From NCBI RefSeq assembly GCF_900095695.1, contig NZ_FMIQ01000046.1, positions 1-64,000 of the forward strand: DNA of 64,000 bases, read 5' to 3'. A program made the position numbers and the translations under genes. Below the pieces are notes generated by a model. It saw only the letters and a list, made by a program, of their open reading frames with translations. It did no database searches and was not told where the DNA came from. This document shows, in pieces, positions 32,521 to 41,159 of this stretch (position 1 is the first letter of the stretch; every line of letters begins with the position of its first letter). Origin of the DNA: Hafnia alvei. GTDB taxonomy: Bacteria > Pseudomonadota > Gammaproteobacteria > Enterobacterales > Enterobacteriaceae.

Positions 32521-33732
32521 ATGGCATTAACCGATGTGAAGGTAAGAAGTGCAAAGTCCACGGATAAGCCCTACAAGCTTACCGATGGCGAAGGCATGCA
32601 TTTAATGGTTCATCCTAATGGATCTAAATACTGGCGCTTACAGTACCGCTTTGATGGTAAACAAAAGATGTTGGCGTTGGGTATCTATCCTGAGATTTCG
32701 TTATCTGAAGCCAGACAACGAAGAGATGAAGCTAAACGGCAAGTCGCTAACGCTATCGATCCCAGCGAACACAAAAAGGTTCAGAAACAAGCTCGCAAAG
32801 CGACAGTGGAAAATACCTTCAAAGCTATAGCATTGGAATGGCATGAGTACAAACGCCCTAACTGGTCGAAGGGTTACGCTGAAGACATTATGGAAGCGTT
32901 TGAAAACGATATCTTCCCGGATATCGGTAAGCGACCGATTGCAGAGATCAAGCCTCTGGAGATCCTCAGCTCACTGCGTAAACTCGAAAAACGTGGTGTC
33001 CTCGATAAGCTGCGCAAAATCCGCCAGGCCTGCAACCAAGTATTTCGTTACGCGATTGTCACTGGTCGAGCTGAAACTAACCCAGCCTCAGAGCTGGCAA
33101 GTGCATTAACCCCGCCAAAATCTGTGCACTACCCTCACCTGTTAGCGGATGAACTTTCTGCTTTCTTAAAGGCTCTCGCCGCTTATTCCGGTAGTCCAAT
33201 AACTCGGCTAGCAACAAAAATTCTGATGCTAACTGGCGTTCGGACCATTGAACTCCGCATGGCTGAATGGAAAGAATTTGATTTTGATAAGCTAGTTTGG
33301 GAAGTACCGGTGGAACGGATGAAGATGCGCCGCCCTCACCTTGTACCGCTATCTGATCAAGTTGTGACAGCACTACGTGAGATTCAGGCGATAACAGGCC
33401 GTTATAACCTGGTATTTCCTGGGCGCAATGACATTACCAAGCCTATGAGTGAAGCAAGCATCAATCAGGTGCTGAAAAGGATTGGATATCACGGAAAGGC
33501 TACAGGACACGGCTTCCGGCACACGATGAGTACCATCCTGCACGAACAAGGCTACAACACGGCGTGGATTGAGTTACAGCTAGCCCATGTCGATAAGAAC
33601 ACTATTCGTGGCACCTACAATCATGCACAGTATCTGGATCAGCGTAGGGAAATGCTCCAATGGTATGCCAATTATATAGAGTCTTTAGCACAAGGCTCCG
33701 TTATACAGGGAATATTTAGTAAGGTGGTATAG
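32521..33732 (+). CDS. int: P4-type tyrosine integrase
   Basis: This site-specific recombinase of 403 residues integrates the island in tRNA-Arg. The N-terminal DUF4102 arm-binding domain is residues 1-90 (MALTDVKVRSAKSTDKPYKL). A SAM-like core-binding domain spans about 100-185. The catalytic domain has Arg in LTGVRTIELR (about 237-246), HGFRHTM (about 330-336), and the Tyr in the GTYNHAQYLDQR region (about 362-373). It lies about 195 bases from the attachment site, in the usual orientation. A fragment of a related integrase is found at 54067-54240. Confidence 0.95.
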   Translation: MALTDVKVRSAKSTDKPYKLTDGEGMHLMVHPNGSKYWRLQYRFDGKQKMLALGIYPEISLSEARQRRDEAKRQVANAIDPSEHKKVQKQARKATVENTFKAIALEWHEYKRPNWSKGYAEDIMEAFENDIFPDIGKRPIAEIKPLEILSSLRKLEKRGVLDKLRKIRQACNQVFRYAIVTGRAETNPASELASALTPPKSVHYPHLLADELSAFLKALAAYSGSPITRLATKILMLTGVRTIELRMAEWKEFDFDKLVWEVPVERMKMRRPHLVPLSDQVVTALREIQAITGRYNLVFPGRNDITKPMSEASINQVLKRIGYHGKATGHGFRHTMSTILHEQGYNTAWIELQLAHVDKNTIRGTYNHAQYLDQRREMLQWYANYIESLAQGSVIQGIFSKVV

Positions 33733-33781
33733 CCAGACTACTGGCTGATTCTTTAGCAACATAAAGCCGTAATGTCACATA

Positions 33782-33817
33782 GAAAGCTTCCGTTCATGAA
33801 TTTTCGGGGGCTTTTTT
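33782..33817 (+). terminator. Probable terminator after int
   Basis: AAAGC..CCG and CGG..GCTTTT form an imperfect stem with a 12-base loop, followed by six T, about 50 bases past the int stop. Confidence 0.5.
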
Positions 33818-33852
33818 GCTTTTTAAGTAGCTGAAATCAGGAGAATTACAAC

Positions 33853-34143
33853 ATGACTATGATATGCCCGCAATGCGGCTCTGACCGTGTACGTGAACGT
33901 CATATTGGCAGGAAGGCAGGGGGGATCGCCGGAGGGGGGGCAGGCGCACTGAGCGGTGCGGGTACGGGCGCAGCAATTGGTTCCGTTGTTCCGTTTGTGG
34001 GGACTGCGAGTGGAGCGGTCATTGGTGCAATACTTGGACGATTTGTTGCCGGTGCGGCGTCTGGAGCCGTGACAGGAGCATCGCTTGATGGTGTCCTGTT
34101 TGATCAGTATGAATGCCGTGACTGTGCACATACATTTGATTGA
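33853..34143 (+). CDS. Zinc-ribbon / glycine-zipper small protein
   Basis: This 96-residue protein has an N-terminal CPQCGSDRV half and a C-terminal CRDC, four Cys that could bind one zinc. Between them (about 23-75) is a run of Gly and Ala at regular spacing (GGIAGGGAGALSGAGTGAAIGS), a glycine-zipper pattern able to pack in membranes. A CAGGAG ribosome site precedes ATG 33853. Function unknown. It follows int; the decayed copy at 54295 also follows an integrase, so the order is old and probably meaningful. No signal peptide is present. Confidence 0.8.
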   Translation: MTMICPQCGSDRVRERHIGRKAGGIAGGGAGALSGAGTGAAIGSVVPFVGTASGAVIGAILGRFVAGAASGAVTGASLDGVLFDQYECRDCAHTFD

Positions 34144-34609
34144 TTACCTCGCATTTTCTTTCTATCGATTCGCCATAAAACCTCAGTAAATTTCCACTTC
34201 TATTTTCAAATACTTCTACTTATTGATCTGCAATACCGATCGGTGGATTGTATTTTGATAGCTTAAATCAATCGTTAAATCATAATTGATCGTTTTAATC
34301 AATAGGTTTTACAGATCAGTAAAGCGAATTCGATCGGGATTAACAATTTTACACACCTCTCTCTTCCTGAAAAGATCACGAAGCATTAACCCTGTAAATA
34401 CTTACTTTTCTTATCGTCGATTACTGTAATTTTTGTTTTTAAATCAGATAGTTAAATTAAGTGGTGTAGGGGTCCGCACATATGAAGGACCATCAATAAG
34501 TACATAATGTGATCGGTATCAAAGGCTGATTACGAATGCAGGCATTTCTATGGGAGCAATCCAGCCAAGCTGGTGAGTAAAGAGAGGGAGCTAATAGATT
34601 ACAAAGAAA
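34144..34609. other. AT-rich non-coding stretch with a short hairpin
   Basis: No gene over 20 codons is convincing. A GGTCC/GGACC hairpin lies at about 34471-34491, and repeats of AATCAATC/GATTGAT occur near 34267-34305. A 14-codon ORF (from ATG 34536) precedes the short peptide gene and might be a leader. The part before it may hold a promoter or a small RNA. Confidence 0.3.
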
Positions 34610-34693
34610 ATGGCTGTTGCAACCCTGGTGAAAGCGGCCAAAACAGCGGTTGTCAGTGGGTTAAAGAAAGCGTGGAATTTCTTCTTCGGCTAA
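34610..34693 (+). CDS. Possible 27-residue amphipathic peptide
   Basis: ATG 34610 begins a 27-codon ORF: MAVATLVKAAKTAVVSGL, then a Lys-Lys pair, Ala, Trp, Asn, three Phe and Gly. It has four Lys, no acidic residue, and a hydrophobic face repeating every 3-4 residues, ending in an aromatic cluster, like membrane-active peptides or type I toxins. The terminator at 34704 starts 10 bases past the stop. The ribosome site is poor: GAGGGAG is 19 bases upstream, better placed for the ATT codon four codons earlier. It could also be the relic of a longer gene. Confidence 0.4.
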   Translation: MAVATLVKAAKTAVVSGLKKAWNFFFG

Positions 34694-34703
34694 CAACCTG
34701 TTC

Positions 34704-34729
34704 AGCCTCCTGATTATCAGGGGCTTTTT
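34704..34729 (+). terminator. Terminator after the 27-codon ORF
   Basis: AGCC-CCTGA and TCAGGGGCT form a stem with one bulged T and a 3-base loop, followed by TTTTT. The next gene starts 20 bases later, with its own ribosome site. Confidence 0.8.
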
Positions 34730-34748
34730 ACATTTAAAAGGATTACAT

Positions 34749-35609
34749 ATGAAAAAATTACTCAGTGGTACTGTGCTGTTAGCTGGAGGCATGTTCTCTG
34801 TTTCTGTTCTGGCTGAGGGCATTCCTTGCGGTGGTGGTCCAGTGGTTTTCTATGGAAAAACGACTAGTCATAAAAAAGCAGTAGAAATCTGTAAGTTCAG
34901 TGATGAATACAACTATATATTCGGAAAGGTTGACGATGAGCCTGACATAAATATTAATGTTCCGGTCAATCAAGTTCAGGTAGAGGACTTAAAGGGGCAT
35001 GCTGTTGGCATTACCACTATTACCATTCCAAATGGCAATGTTAAATATGAAATTGGTTATACTCAACCCGAAGGAACGGAAGGTGGGTATGCAATTACCG
35101 TCTGGCAGAATAATAAGACGACTACCGTTGTTAAATTAGATTCTGCTACCGTCACCAATAATATCAGTAACTATGCTGATTCAGGTGAGGAATCTGACAC
35201 CAACGTAAACCCAAATACCAATGATACACTTAAACTTAATGTCTCAGCCAAATACAGCGATGCTCCTGCAGGTAGATATTACTTCTGGAAATATCAACTG
35301 ATCAGTAACGTGGATAAACTTACGATTAATAAGATTATCATCAACAATGGTCGATGCTCTATAAATGAGAAGAAGAGAACGTTCTTCACTAAGGCACAGG
35401 AGCAAAATATCCTGAATCGCACGCTCTATGGTAGTAAAGCTCGTCTAGTTCCAGAGGGCAATGAGAAAGCCCGTACTGACTGGGATCTAAATATGGGTGG
35501 TATCTATTACTTTACGGTCTCTTCTGACAGTGATTATGGCAAGTGCAGGCCTCGTGAAGCCCTTATTGAAACCAACAAAGGTATTTCAACCTTCCGCTGG
35601 AAAAATTAA
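34749..35609 (+). CDS. Exported protein of unknown function
   Basis: This 286-residue protein carries a signal peptide, MKKLLSGTVLLAGGMFSVSVLA (1-22), cut before EGIPCGGG. The mature part is beta-rich and Thr/Asn-rich, with four cysteines (about 27, 48, 206 and 266), allowing two disulfides in the periplasm or outside. I do not recognise the family. The ATG has AAAAGGATTAC upstream. A membrane protein gene starts 2 bases after it, so the two are probably expressed together. Confidence 0.75.
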   Translation: MKKLLSGTVLLAGGMFSVSVLAEGIPCGGGPVVFYGKTTSHKKAVEICKFSDEYNYIFGKVDDEPDININVPVNQVQVEDLKGHAVGITTITIPNGNVKYEIGYTQPEGTEGGYAITVWQNNKTTTVVKLDSATVTNNISNYADSGEESDTNVNPNTNDTLKLNVSAKYSDAPAGRYYFWKYQLISNVDKLTINKIIINNGRCSINEKKRTFFTKAQEQNILNRTLYGSKARLVPEGNEKARTDWDLNMGGIYYFTVSSDSDYGKCRPREALIETNKGISTFRWKN

Positions 35610-35611
35610 TT

Positions 35612-36088
35612 ATGAAAGATATAAATTCATTAAAAAATAGCCTCGATACTAAAGTATTAAACTTTGTGCTGTTGACTGTCGTTACAGGAGGAATTTATCC
35701 GCTAATGTGGTTATATCTCAACCAGAGAAAGTTAACCGAGTCCATGAACGATAACTTTGTCGATAATAATTACCCGTTATGGATCGCAGTTGCTACGGGC
35801 TTGGGGTGGTTGTTGTCTGATGTTGGCATTGCGATTAGTGAAAATGAAAATCTATTTGATCATATCTCCACACTGCTTTCTTTTGCATCGGTTGTTATGT
35901 ACATCGTGTGGGGGTTTAAAGCTAAGGTAGCCTTACAGGCTTACGTTTTGAAAGAATACAAGTTTGAACTCAAAATGAACATGTTCTACACCTTTATCTT
36001 CAACGTTTATTATATCGTCTACTGCATTAACAGCATGGAATCTGAATACCAGAAACACAAGATTATTTTTAGCCAGCATCAAGATTAG
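35612..36088 (+). CDS. DUF4234-like membrane protein
   Basis: This 158-residue inner-membrane protein has four predicted helices: about 15-35 (FVLLTVVTGGIYPLMWLYL), 53-75, 82-102 and 124-145. The N-terminal TGGIYPLMWLYLNQRKL resembles the DUF4234 signature. Function unknown. It starts 2 bases after the exported protein gene and may help its export, anchoring or immunity; that is inference from position. A terminator follows. Confidence 0.7.
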   Translation: MKDINSLKNSLDTKVLNFVLLTVVTGGIYPLMWLYLNQRKLTESMNDNFVDNNYPLWIAVATGLGWLLSDVGIAISENENLFDHISTLLSFASVVMYIVWGFKAKVALQAYVLKEYKFELKMNMFYTFIFNVYYIVYCINSMESEYQKHKIIFSQHQD

Positions 36089-36106
36089 TTATTGTGTTAC
36101 CTATAA

Positions 36107-36135
36107 AAAATGAGCGCCGTAATGGCGCTCTTATC
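36107..36135 (+). terminator. Terminator after the membrane protein gene
   Basis: GAGCGCC and GGCGCTC form a 7-bp stem with a 5-base loop, flanked by A and T residues, 20 bases past the stop. Confidence 0.65.
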
Positions 36136-36258
36136 ATGTTGTTCAAAGTTTATTGTTCGGCTAGCAGACTAAAATTTTCCCGCCATGAGCTATTGATTTT
36201 TTTTAAATCGCCATCATAGATCTATCTGCTATGTCCAACGCTAACTAAGGAGGTCAAC

Positions 36259-36570
36259 ATGGCAGGTAAAGAGAAAAAAGGTACTGATAGTACCGGTACT
36301 GCACGAGCAACTCATGAGTTGAGTGAGTATGAAATGCTTGAGTACGATTACGACGAAGATGTGGCTTTATCCGTAACGACTAGGGCATTCCAACGCCATG
36401 ACGCCTCGATCACTCGTGAGGATGTTCGTTCTACTGTGAAAGTAGTGAGAGCGGCCCGTACTGGCAGTGTTGATGTTGCAGCTGAACGGGAGCGCATGGA
36501 AAGTAAAGCCGAAGCCGCTGTTACTGAAATTCTTTACAATATCGGTAATACGGAGGCAGAAGCTAAGTGA
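36259..36570 (+). CDS. Small acidic hypothetical protein
   Basis: This 103-residue soluble protein has a very acidic middle (SEYEMLEYDYDEDVALS, about 22-38) and a helical charged C-terminal half. No family is recognised. The ribosome site AAGGAGG, 5 bases before ATG 36259, is near ideal, and the gene has its own terminator at 36575, so it is probably a real, well-translated single gene. It is convergent with the Kiwa-like pair. Confidence 0.7.
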   Translation: MAGKEKKGTDSTGTARATHELSEYEMLEYDYDEDVALSVTTRAFQRHDASITREDVRSTVKVVRAARTGSVDVAAERERMESKAEAAVTEILYNIGNTEAEAK

Positions 36571-36574
36571 TTTC

Positions 36575-36615
36575 AATGGGGGAGGCGTCTTCCCCCCATT
36601 TCTATTTATTTTTTT
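36575..36615 (+). terminator. Terminator after the acidic protein gene
   Basis: AATGGGGGA and TCCCCCCATT form a stem around a short loop, followed by a T-rich tract (TCTATTTATTTTTTT). Confidence 0.8.
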
Positions 36616-36657
36616 ACGCTGTTCAGTCACTCATTTCTCTATAAGAATCGTCCGCTA

Positions 36658-37491
36658 TTATAGTCTTAGTATCGAATTAGCCAACCTTTTCTCATTGCCA
36701 AATCTCGTCGTGTAAAATCGTTGTTCAATACCGTACAATAGATATTTCAACTCTTCCTCTGATAAAACTTCAAATTTATTTCCTGCGGCGTCGTATTTAA
36801 GTTTTTCCGCACAATAATCATTGATATAAAGTAACATTTCATTTCTGTCTCCAGCAGGCATTTCTGTAAGAGTATCCATAGCTAATGCAATTCTCCTACG
36901 ATTAGGTTTTGACACCTTCTCCATATCATAATCTGGTGAAAGACCGATGAATGATTCACCTAAAAAGGTATTGACTTGCTCTTCTGTTGCCTCTTTATAG
37001 AGAACATCAATGCCTTTAAATATGCTTGAAATTGTAGCTAAGTTTCTAAATATTAGTATATCTCTGTCCTTGAGGTATACAGCATCAGGAGTGTAATTAA
37101 CAATTAGTCGCCCTTCATTTTCTTCTATTTCAGCTGATTCACCAAAAGCAATTGTTTTTCTCTTGATAAATAATGAAGGAGTTATCTTCTGGAAATAAAA
37201 ATCATCATCCTGATTTGAGAATATGTATGATATTTTAGTAAAGTATCTCTTGGTTAAATCATCATAATCTTTAGAATCAAAGTCTGCTGTGATGTACGAT
37301 AAGCAGAATGGTTGCTGACTAAATCTCTCAATAACGAACCATGAATCTTCATCGAGATTATGGTCTGGGTTATATGGAATGAGACTAAGAGTAGATAAAT
37401 CTAAAGCGTCAAACAAAGTGTAGTCTGATACCAATTTAAAAAAAGGTTTCTTACGCGGTCCTTTTACTTTTGCAAAAATATTATCCATCAT
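36658..37491 (-). CDS. kwaB: KwaB-like anti-phage protein (DUF4868)
   Basis: This 277-residue soluble protein resembles KwaB, the DNA-binding effector of the Kiwa defence system: a mixed N-terminal half, then DILIFRNLATISSIFKGIDVLYKEAT (about 150-175) and the C-terminal NRRRIALAMDTL..LLYGIEQRFYTTRFG (about 205-270). KwaB is reported to act with membrane KwaA, and the gene to the left in the operon (37488-38051) is a KwaA-like membrane protein overlapping by 4 bases. Recognition rests on remembered family features, without a profile search. It is intact, beside a type I restriction system. Confidence 0.6.
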   Translation of the reverse strand: MMDNIFAKVKGPRKKPFFKLVSDYTLFDALDLSTLSLIPYNPDHNLDEDSWFVIERFSQQPFCLSYITADFDSKDYDDLTKRYFTKISYIFSNQDDDFYFQKITPSLFIKRKTIAFGESAEIEENEGRLIVNYTPDAVYLKDRDILIFRNLATISSIFKGIDVLYKEATEEQVNTFLGESFIGLSPDYDMEKVSKPNRRRIALAMDTLTEMPAGDRNEMLLYINDYCAEKLKYDAAGNKFEVLSEEELKYLLYGIEQRFYTTRFGNEKRLANSILRL

Positions 37492-38051
37492 TCTTTCCTT
37501 TCGATAAAGGTATAATTGTTTATTCTAAAAGCCACGGGGATCTTGATGTCTTTAGGAGTTTTGTATTTATGTCGGCTAATTAAAAAAATGGATGCACCGC
37601 TCTTGTTTTTAATATTATAAAACTCATATCTAAAAAGTAAAAATAAAGGGTTGAAATATAATGCTTGAGACATAAAGGTAAAGATAAATAAAACGATATA
37701 AACAAAAAATAAGGCAGACCAACTCGTTATACTTAAAGCGACAAAAAAATAACCAAGATAACTTGGAAGGAATGAGTTGTTTGCATGCTCCACAGAAACT
37801 ACCTCACCTTCTCTAAATTCATCCTTGCCCAGTTTAGAACTTAAAAACAAACTAGCCCAAGTTAGTAATATGGGTATTAGCATGTAAAATACGTATGATG
37901 TAATTTGTGGTAAGAAACTCAACCAATGGCTGTGTTAAAATCCTTGAAAAAAATAATATAAAGTATACTTCTTTTGTACAAAGAAAATTATAACCAACAA
38001 TGATGTTGCGTTAAATGTTAAAAGAACTCTAAAGAGGAAGTTTATTATCAT
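37488..38051 (-). pseudogene. kwaA: KwaA-like membrane protein with in-frame stop
   Basis: From ATG 38051 (AGGA upstream, 8 bases spaced) the frame encodes MIINFLFRVLLTF and a first membrane helix, reaches TAA at 37937-37935 (codon 39), and continues in the same frame through HSHWLSFLPQ to the stop at 37488. Read through, it would be 187 codons with about four membrane helices and a cytoplasmic tail ending NNYTFIERKE, the expected size for KwaA. The part after the stop could start at TTG 37922, losing the first helix. It overlaps kwaB by 4 bases. Possible causes: nonsense mutation, sequencing error, or suppression. Confidence 0.6.
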
Positions 38052-38152
38052 AATGTTTTTCCTGTATCAAATGCTGCGTACAATTTTTATAGTATATCAA
38101 TTAATCATTTACTTTCTACTTACGATATTTCGCTCAACCGGATAAATTATCA

Positions 38153-38182
38153 ATAGCGAAGCCCCAAGTGAGGCTTCGCTAT
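38153..38182 (-). terminator. hsdR terminator
   Basis: ATAGCGAAGCC and GGCTTCGCTAT form a perfect 11-bp stem with an 8-base loop, just past the hsdR stop on the minus strand. Confidence 0.75.
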
Positions 38183-38184
38183 CC

Positions 38185-41100
38185 TCAGAACCCACGCATT
38201 CCGTTGATAAAGGTTTCAATCACGCCACAAACCTTTTCATAAACACGTTTAAGAACTGTTTTCCTTTCAAGGATCCTGGGCGTCCATGTGAGAGCCCTGG
38301 CTACCTCGTCCTCGCGTGGGGTCACATCAGTAAACAGGTAGTTATCCAGCAAGGCGGCAACTTTTCTTTCATCCAGATTTTCTTCAGCACATAGCGTTGC
38401 AACCGCTTTACGTTTTTCACGTTCAACGTAGGTTTCAAAGGCCTGGGTAATATCTTCATCATGCGATACATGCAGCAGGTTTTCTTCGATGAAATTATCA
38501 ATCAGTTCGCGTTTGCTGCGCAGCGTGACGTCACTGTCAACGATATCCATGACCTTCTTCTTCTGCTCCTGCTGCGCTTCAGGTGGCATAGCCTGGATAC
38601 CAGCCAGTAGCCTCAGGATATAACCGACATTAATTTCATCACGATGAATCAGCGACACTTCAAAATCGACCTCATCCAGAATCGAGACTTTATCTTTGCC
38701 AGTGCGTTTTTTCACTTTATCATAAATATCGAGATATTTACTGGTGTAATCGGCAAGAGTCTGATCCGATAAAGGCTTACTCACTTCATCAAAATCAGCA
38801 AAACTCTCCAGGATATTCTTCAGTCGCATCATGTCACGGAAAGCCGTCACAAAAGCAAGCTGAGCTTTTTCATCAGGGAGGCTGTCCACGCTTTCCACTG
38901 TAGGTGTCAGGGTCAACAGGGTATCTACAGCAGCTTGATAGTCGCTCAGGTACTCCTCAAAAGGTTTAACCAGCACGACTGAGGATGCGTCTTTGTTCGA
39001 GAATAGCGCTATGGCATCATCAGTGGCTTTCTTGAGGTTGCGGAAGCAGACGATGTTACCGTGGCTTTTCTTCTCATTAAGAATACGGTTGGTACGAGAG
39101 AATGCCTGTATTAATCCGTGATAACGCAGGTTTTTATCCACGTAAAGCGTATTGAGAGCCGGGCTGTCAAATCCCGTCAGGAACATATTGACCACCAGCA
39201 GGATATCAATCCCTTTTTCTTTGGTTTGTTGTGCAATGTTTTTGTAATAATTGTAAAAGCTTTGCGAATCATTAGCTGAATAGCTGGTGCCATACAGCGT
39301 ATTGTAATCCTTGATGAAGCTGTCCAGATGATCCCGGCTGGAGATATCGATTTTCCCGCCCTGAGGCAGGCTGATGTCTTCTTCATCCAGTAAGCCATTA
39401 ACTGCTTCCTTATCGCTTTTGTCCGCTTCGTTGGCTGCATAAGTGTAGATTGTTGCGATACGCAACGGTTTGTAACCCGGATCAGCCTGTTGAAGCTCTG
39501 TTTGTTTATCTTTAAAGAGTTTGTAGTACTTAATCAGCATATCCACCGAGCCCACGCAGAACATTGCAGTAAACTCACGGCTTCGGGTCTTTGCATTGTG
39601 GTGAGCCAGGATGTAGTCAGTTATCTTGCCCAGCCGGATATCGCTTTCCATGACCTCTCTGGCGTCGATATCTTCCACATCAATATCGATCTCATTACTG
39701 GTTTCCTTACGGCGATAGGTTCCTACATACTCCACGGCAAAGCGCAATACGTTTTCATCACGGATGGCATCGACAATGACATACTTGTGCAGGCATTTAT
39801 CGAACAGCATTTCAGTAGTCTGCTTGATACCATTAGTAATATTGACGTTATCGGCAAAGATAGGTGTACCGGTGAAACCAAACAGTTGCGCATTTTCAAA
39901 GAAACTGACGATAGCCTTGTGAGTGTCACCGAACTGACTGCGGTGGCATTCGTCGAAGATAAAGACAATACGTTCCTTACGCAGTTGCTCGAGCTGTGCC
40001 TTATAGCCTTCATGAGTAATGGCATTGTTCAGTTTCTGAATGGTGGTCAGTATCAGTTTACTGTTGTTAGCCTTGAGTTGCTTAATCAGCGTACTAGTGT
40101 TGTTAGTGGTATCTACGCTGTCTTTGGCAAAGCTGTTGAACTCTTTTGCTGTCTGATAATCCAGATCGCGACGATCGACGACGAAAATAACCCGATCAAC
40201 TTCAGGCATGGACATGATCACCTGACTGGCCTTAAAGCTGGTTAACGTTTTCCCACTACCTGTAGTATGCCAGATATAGCCGTTACGGGGTTTGCCCTGT
40301 AGATGGAGACTGTCCTTAACATGACGGATCATCGCCTCACAGGCATAGTACTGATAGGGGCGCATGACCATCAGGCACTTACGAGTTTCATTCAGCACCG
40401 TGTAGTGAGTGATCATTTTTGCAATGTGACAAACTTTCAGGAAGGTTTCTGTAAACTTCTCCAGCGACTTAATGGGGTCATTTTTCTCGTCTGTCCAGAA
40501 AAAGGTCTGCTCGAAATGGTTAGCCCGGTTATTAGCGTAATACTTAGTATCAACACCATTACTGATAATAAACAACTGAACATACTGGAACAGACCACTG
40601 CCAACCCAGAAGGCATCCCGATGGTAACGGTCAATCTGATTAAAGGCTTCTTTCAGGCCCAGCCCACGCCGCTTAAGCTCAATCTGTACCAGCGGCAGGC
40701 CATTAATCAGCAGCGTAACGTCAAAGCGCGTTTTGCGTGTGTTTTGTTCGGCGTTGTACTGCTTAACCTGACGGGTGACCTGAAACTCGTTCTGGCACCA
40801 CTCATCTTTATTGATAAAGCTGAGCCATTTTTCAGTACCGTCATCACGCAGCAACTGGTAGCGATCGCGCAGGATTCTGGCACGATCGATCACTTCATTA
40901 CCTTTGGTCAAATGCAGAAAAACATTGTTAAACTCGCTGTCGGTAAGTGGGGCAGCCTCCAGTCGATTAAGAATTTCAATCTGCTTGCGCAGGTTGGCTT
41001 TCATACTGGATTCATCGGTCACATTCACTAGTTCATAGTGCATACCAACCAGTTGATTAACCAACTGCGTTTCTAACTCGTATTCGCTTTGCGTTGCCAT
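38185..41100 (-). CDS. hsdR: Type I restriction enzyme R subunit
   Basis: HsdR is the motor and nuclease of the type I complex. It has 971 residues. The N-terminal nuclease region contains DVTLLINGLPLVQIELKRRG (about 120-145), the Asp..Glu-X-Lys pattern. The helicase motifs are Walker A HTTGSGKT (about 276-283), DECHRS (about 370) and GFTGTPIF, with QAFSRTNRI (about 680) as motif VI. The C-terminus is helical and binds HsdM. It is last in the operon, 59 bases after hsdS. Confidence 0.95.
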   Translation of the reverse strand: MATQSEYELETQLVNQLVGMHYELVNVTDESSMKANLRKQIEILNRLEAAPLTDSEFNNVFLHLTKGNEVIDRARILRDRYQLLRDDGTEKWLSFINKDEWCQNEFQVTRQVKQYNAEQNTRKTRFDVTLLINGLPLVQIELKRRGLGLKEAFNQIDRYHRDAFWVGSGLFQYVQLFIISNGVDTKYYANNRANHFEQTFFWTDEKNDPIKSLEKFTETFLKVCHIAKMITHYTVLNETRKCLMVMRPYQYYACEAMIRHVKDSLHLQGKPRNGYIWHTTGSGKTLTSFKASQVIMSMPEVDRVIFVVDRRDLDYQTAKEFNSFAKDSVDTTNNTSTLIKQLKANNSKLILTTIQKLNNAITHEGYKAQLEQLRKERIVFIFDECHRSQFGDTHKAIVSFFENAQLFGFTGTPIFADNVNITNGIKQTTEMLFDKCLHKYVIVDAIRDENVLRFAVEYVGTYRRKETSNEIDIDVEDIDAREVMESDIRLGKITDYILAHHNAKTRSREFTAMFCVGSVDMLIKYYKLFKDKQTELQQADPGYKPLRIATIYTYAANEADKSDKEAVNGLLDEEDISLPQGGKIDISSRDHLDSFIKDYNTLYGTSYSANDSQSFYNYYKNIAQQTKEKGIDILLVVNMFLTGFDSPALNTLYVDKNLRYHGLIQAFSRTNRILNEKKSHGNIVCFRNLKKATDDAIALFSNKDASSVVLVKPFEEYLSDYQAAVDTLLTLTPTVESVDSLPDEKAQLAFVTAFRDMMRLKNILESFADFDEVSKPLSDQTLADYTSKYLDIYDKVKKRTGKDKVSILDEVDFEVSLIHRDEINVGYILRLLAGIQAMPPEAQQEQKKKVMDIVDSDVTLRSKRELIDNFIEENLLHVSHDEDITQAFETYVEREKRKAVATLCAEENLDERKVAALLDNYLFTDVTPREDEVARALTWTPRILERKTVLKRVYEKVCGVIETFINGMRGF

Positions 41101-41159
41101 CGGTATGTAGTGCCTTTAGTTATTGTGCTGGCCCGGAGTTAGGCCGGGCCGGATAGTTT

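Noticed and set aside
39490..41031. Two long plus-strand ORFs (251 and 242 codons) inside hsdR
   Set aside because: They are antisense shadows of hsdR, which has all motifs of its family in the other strand.
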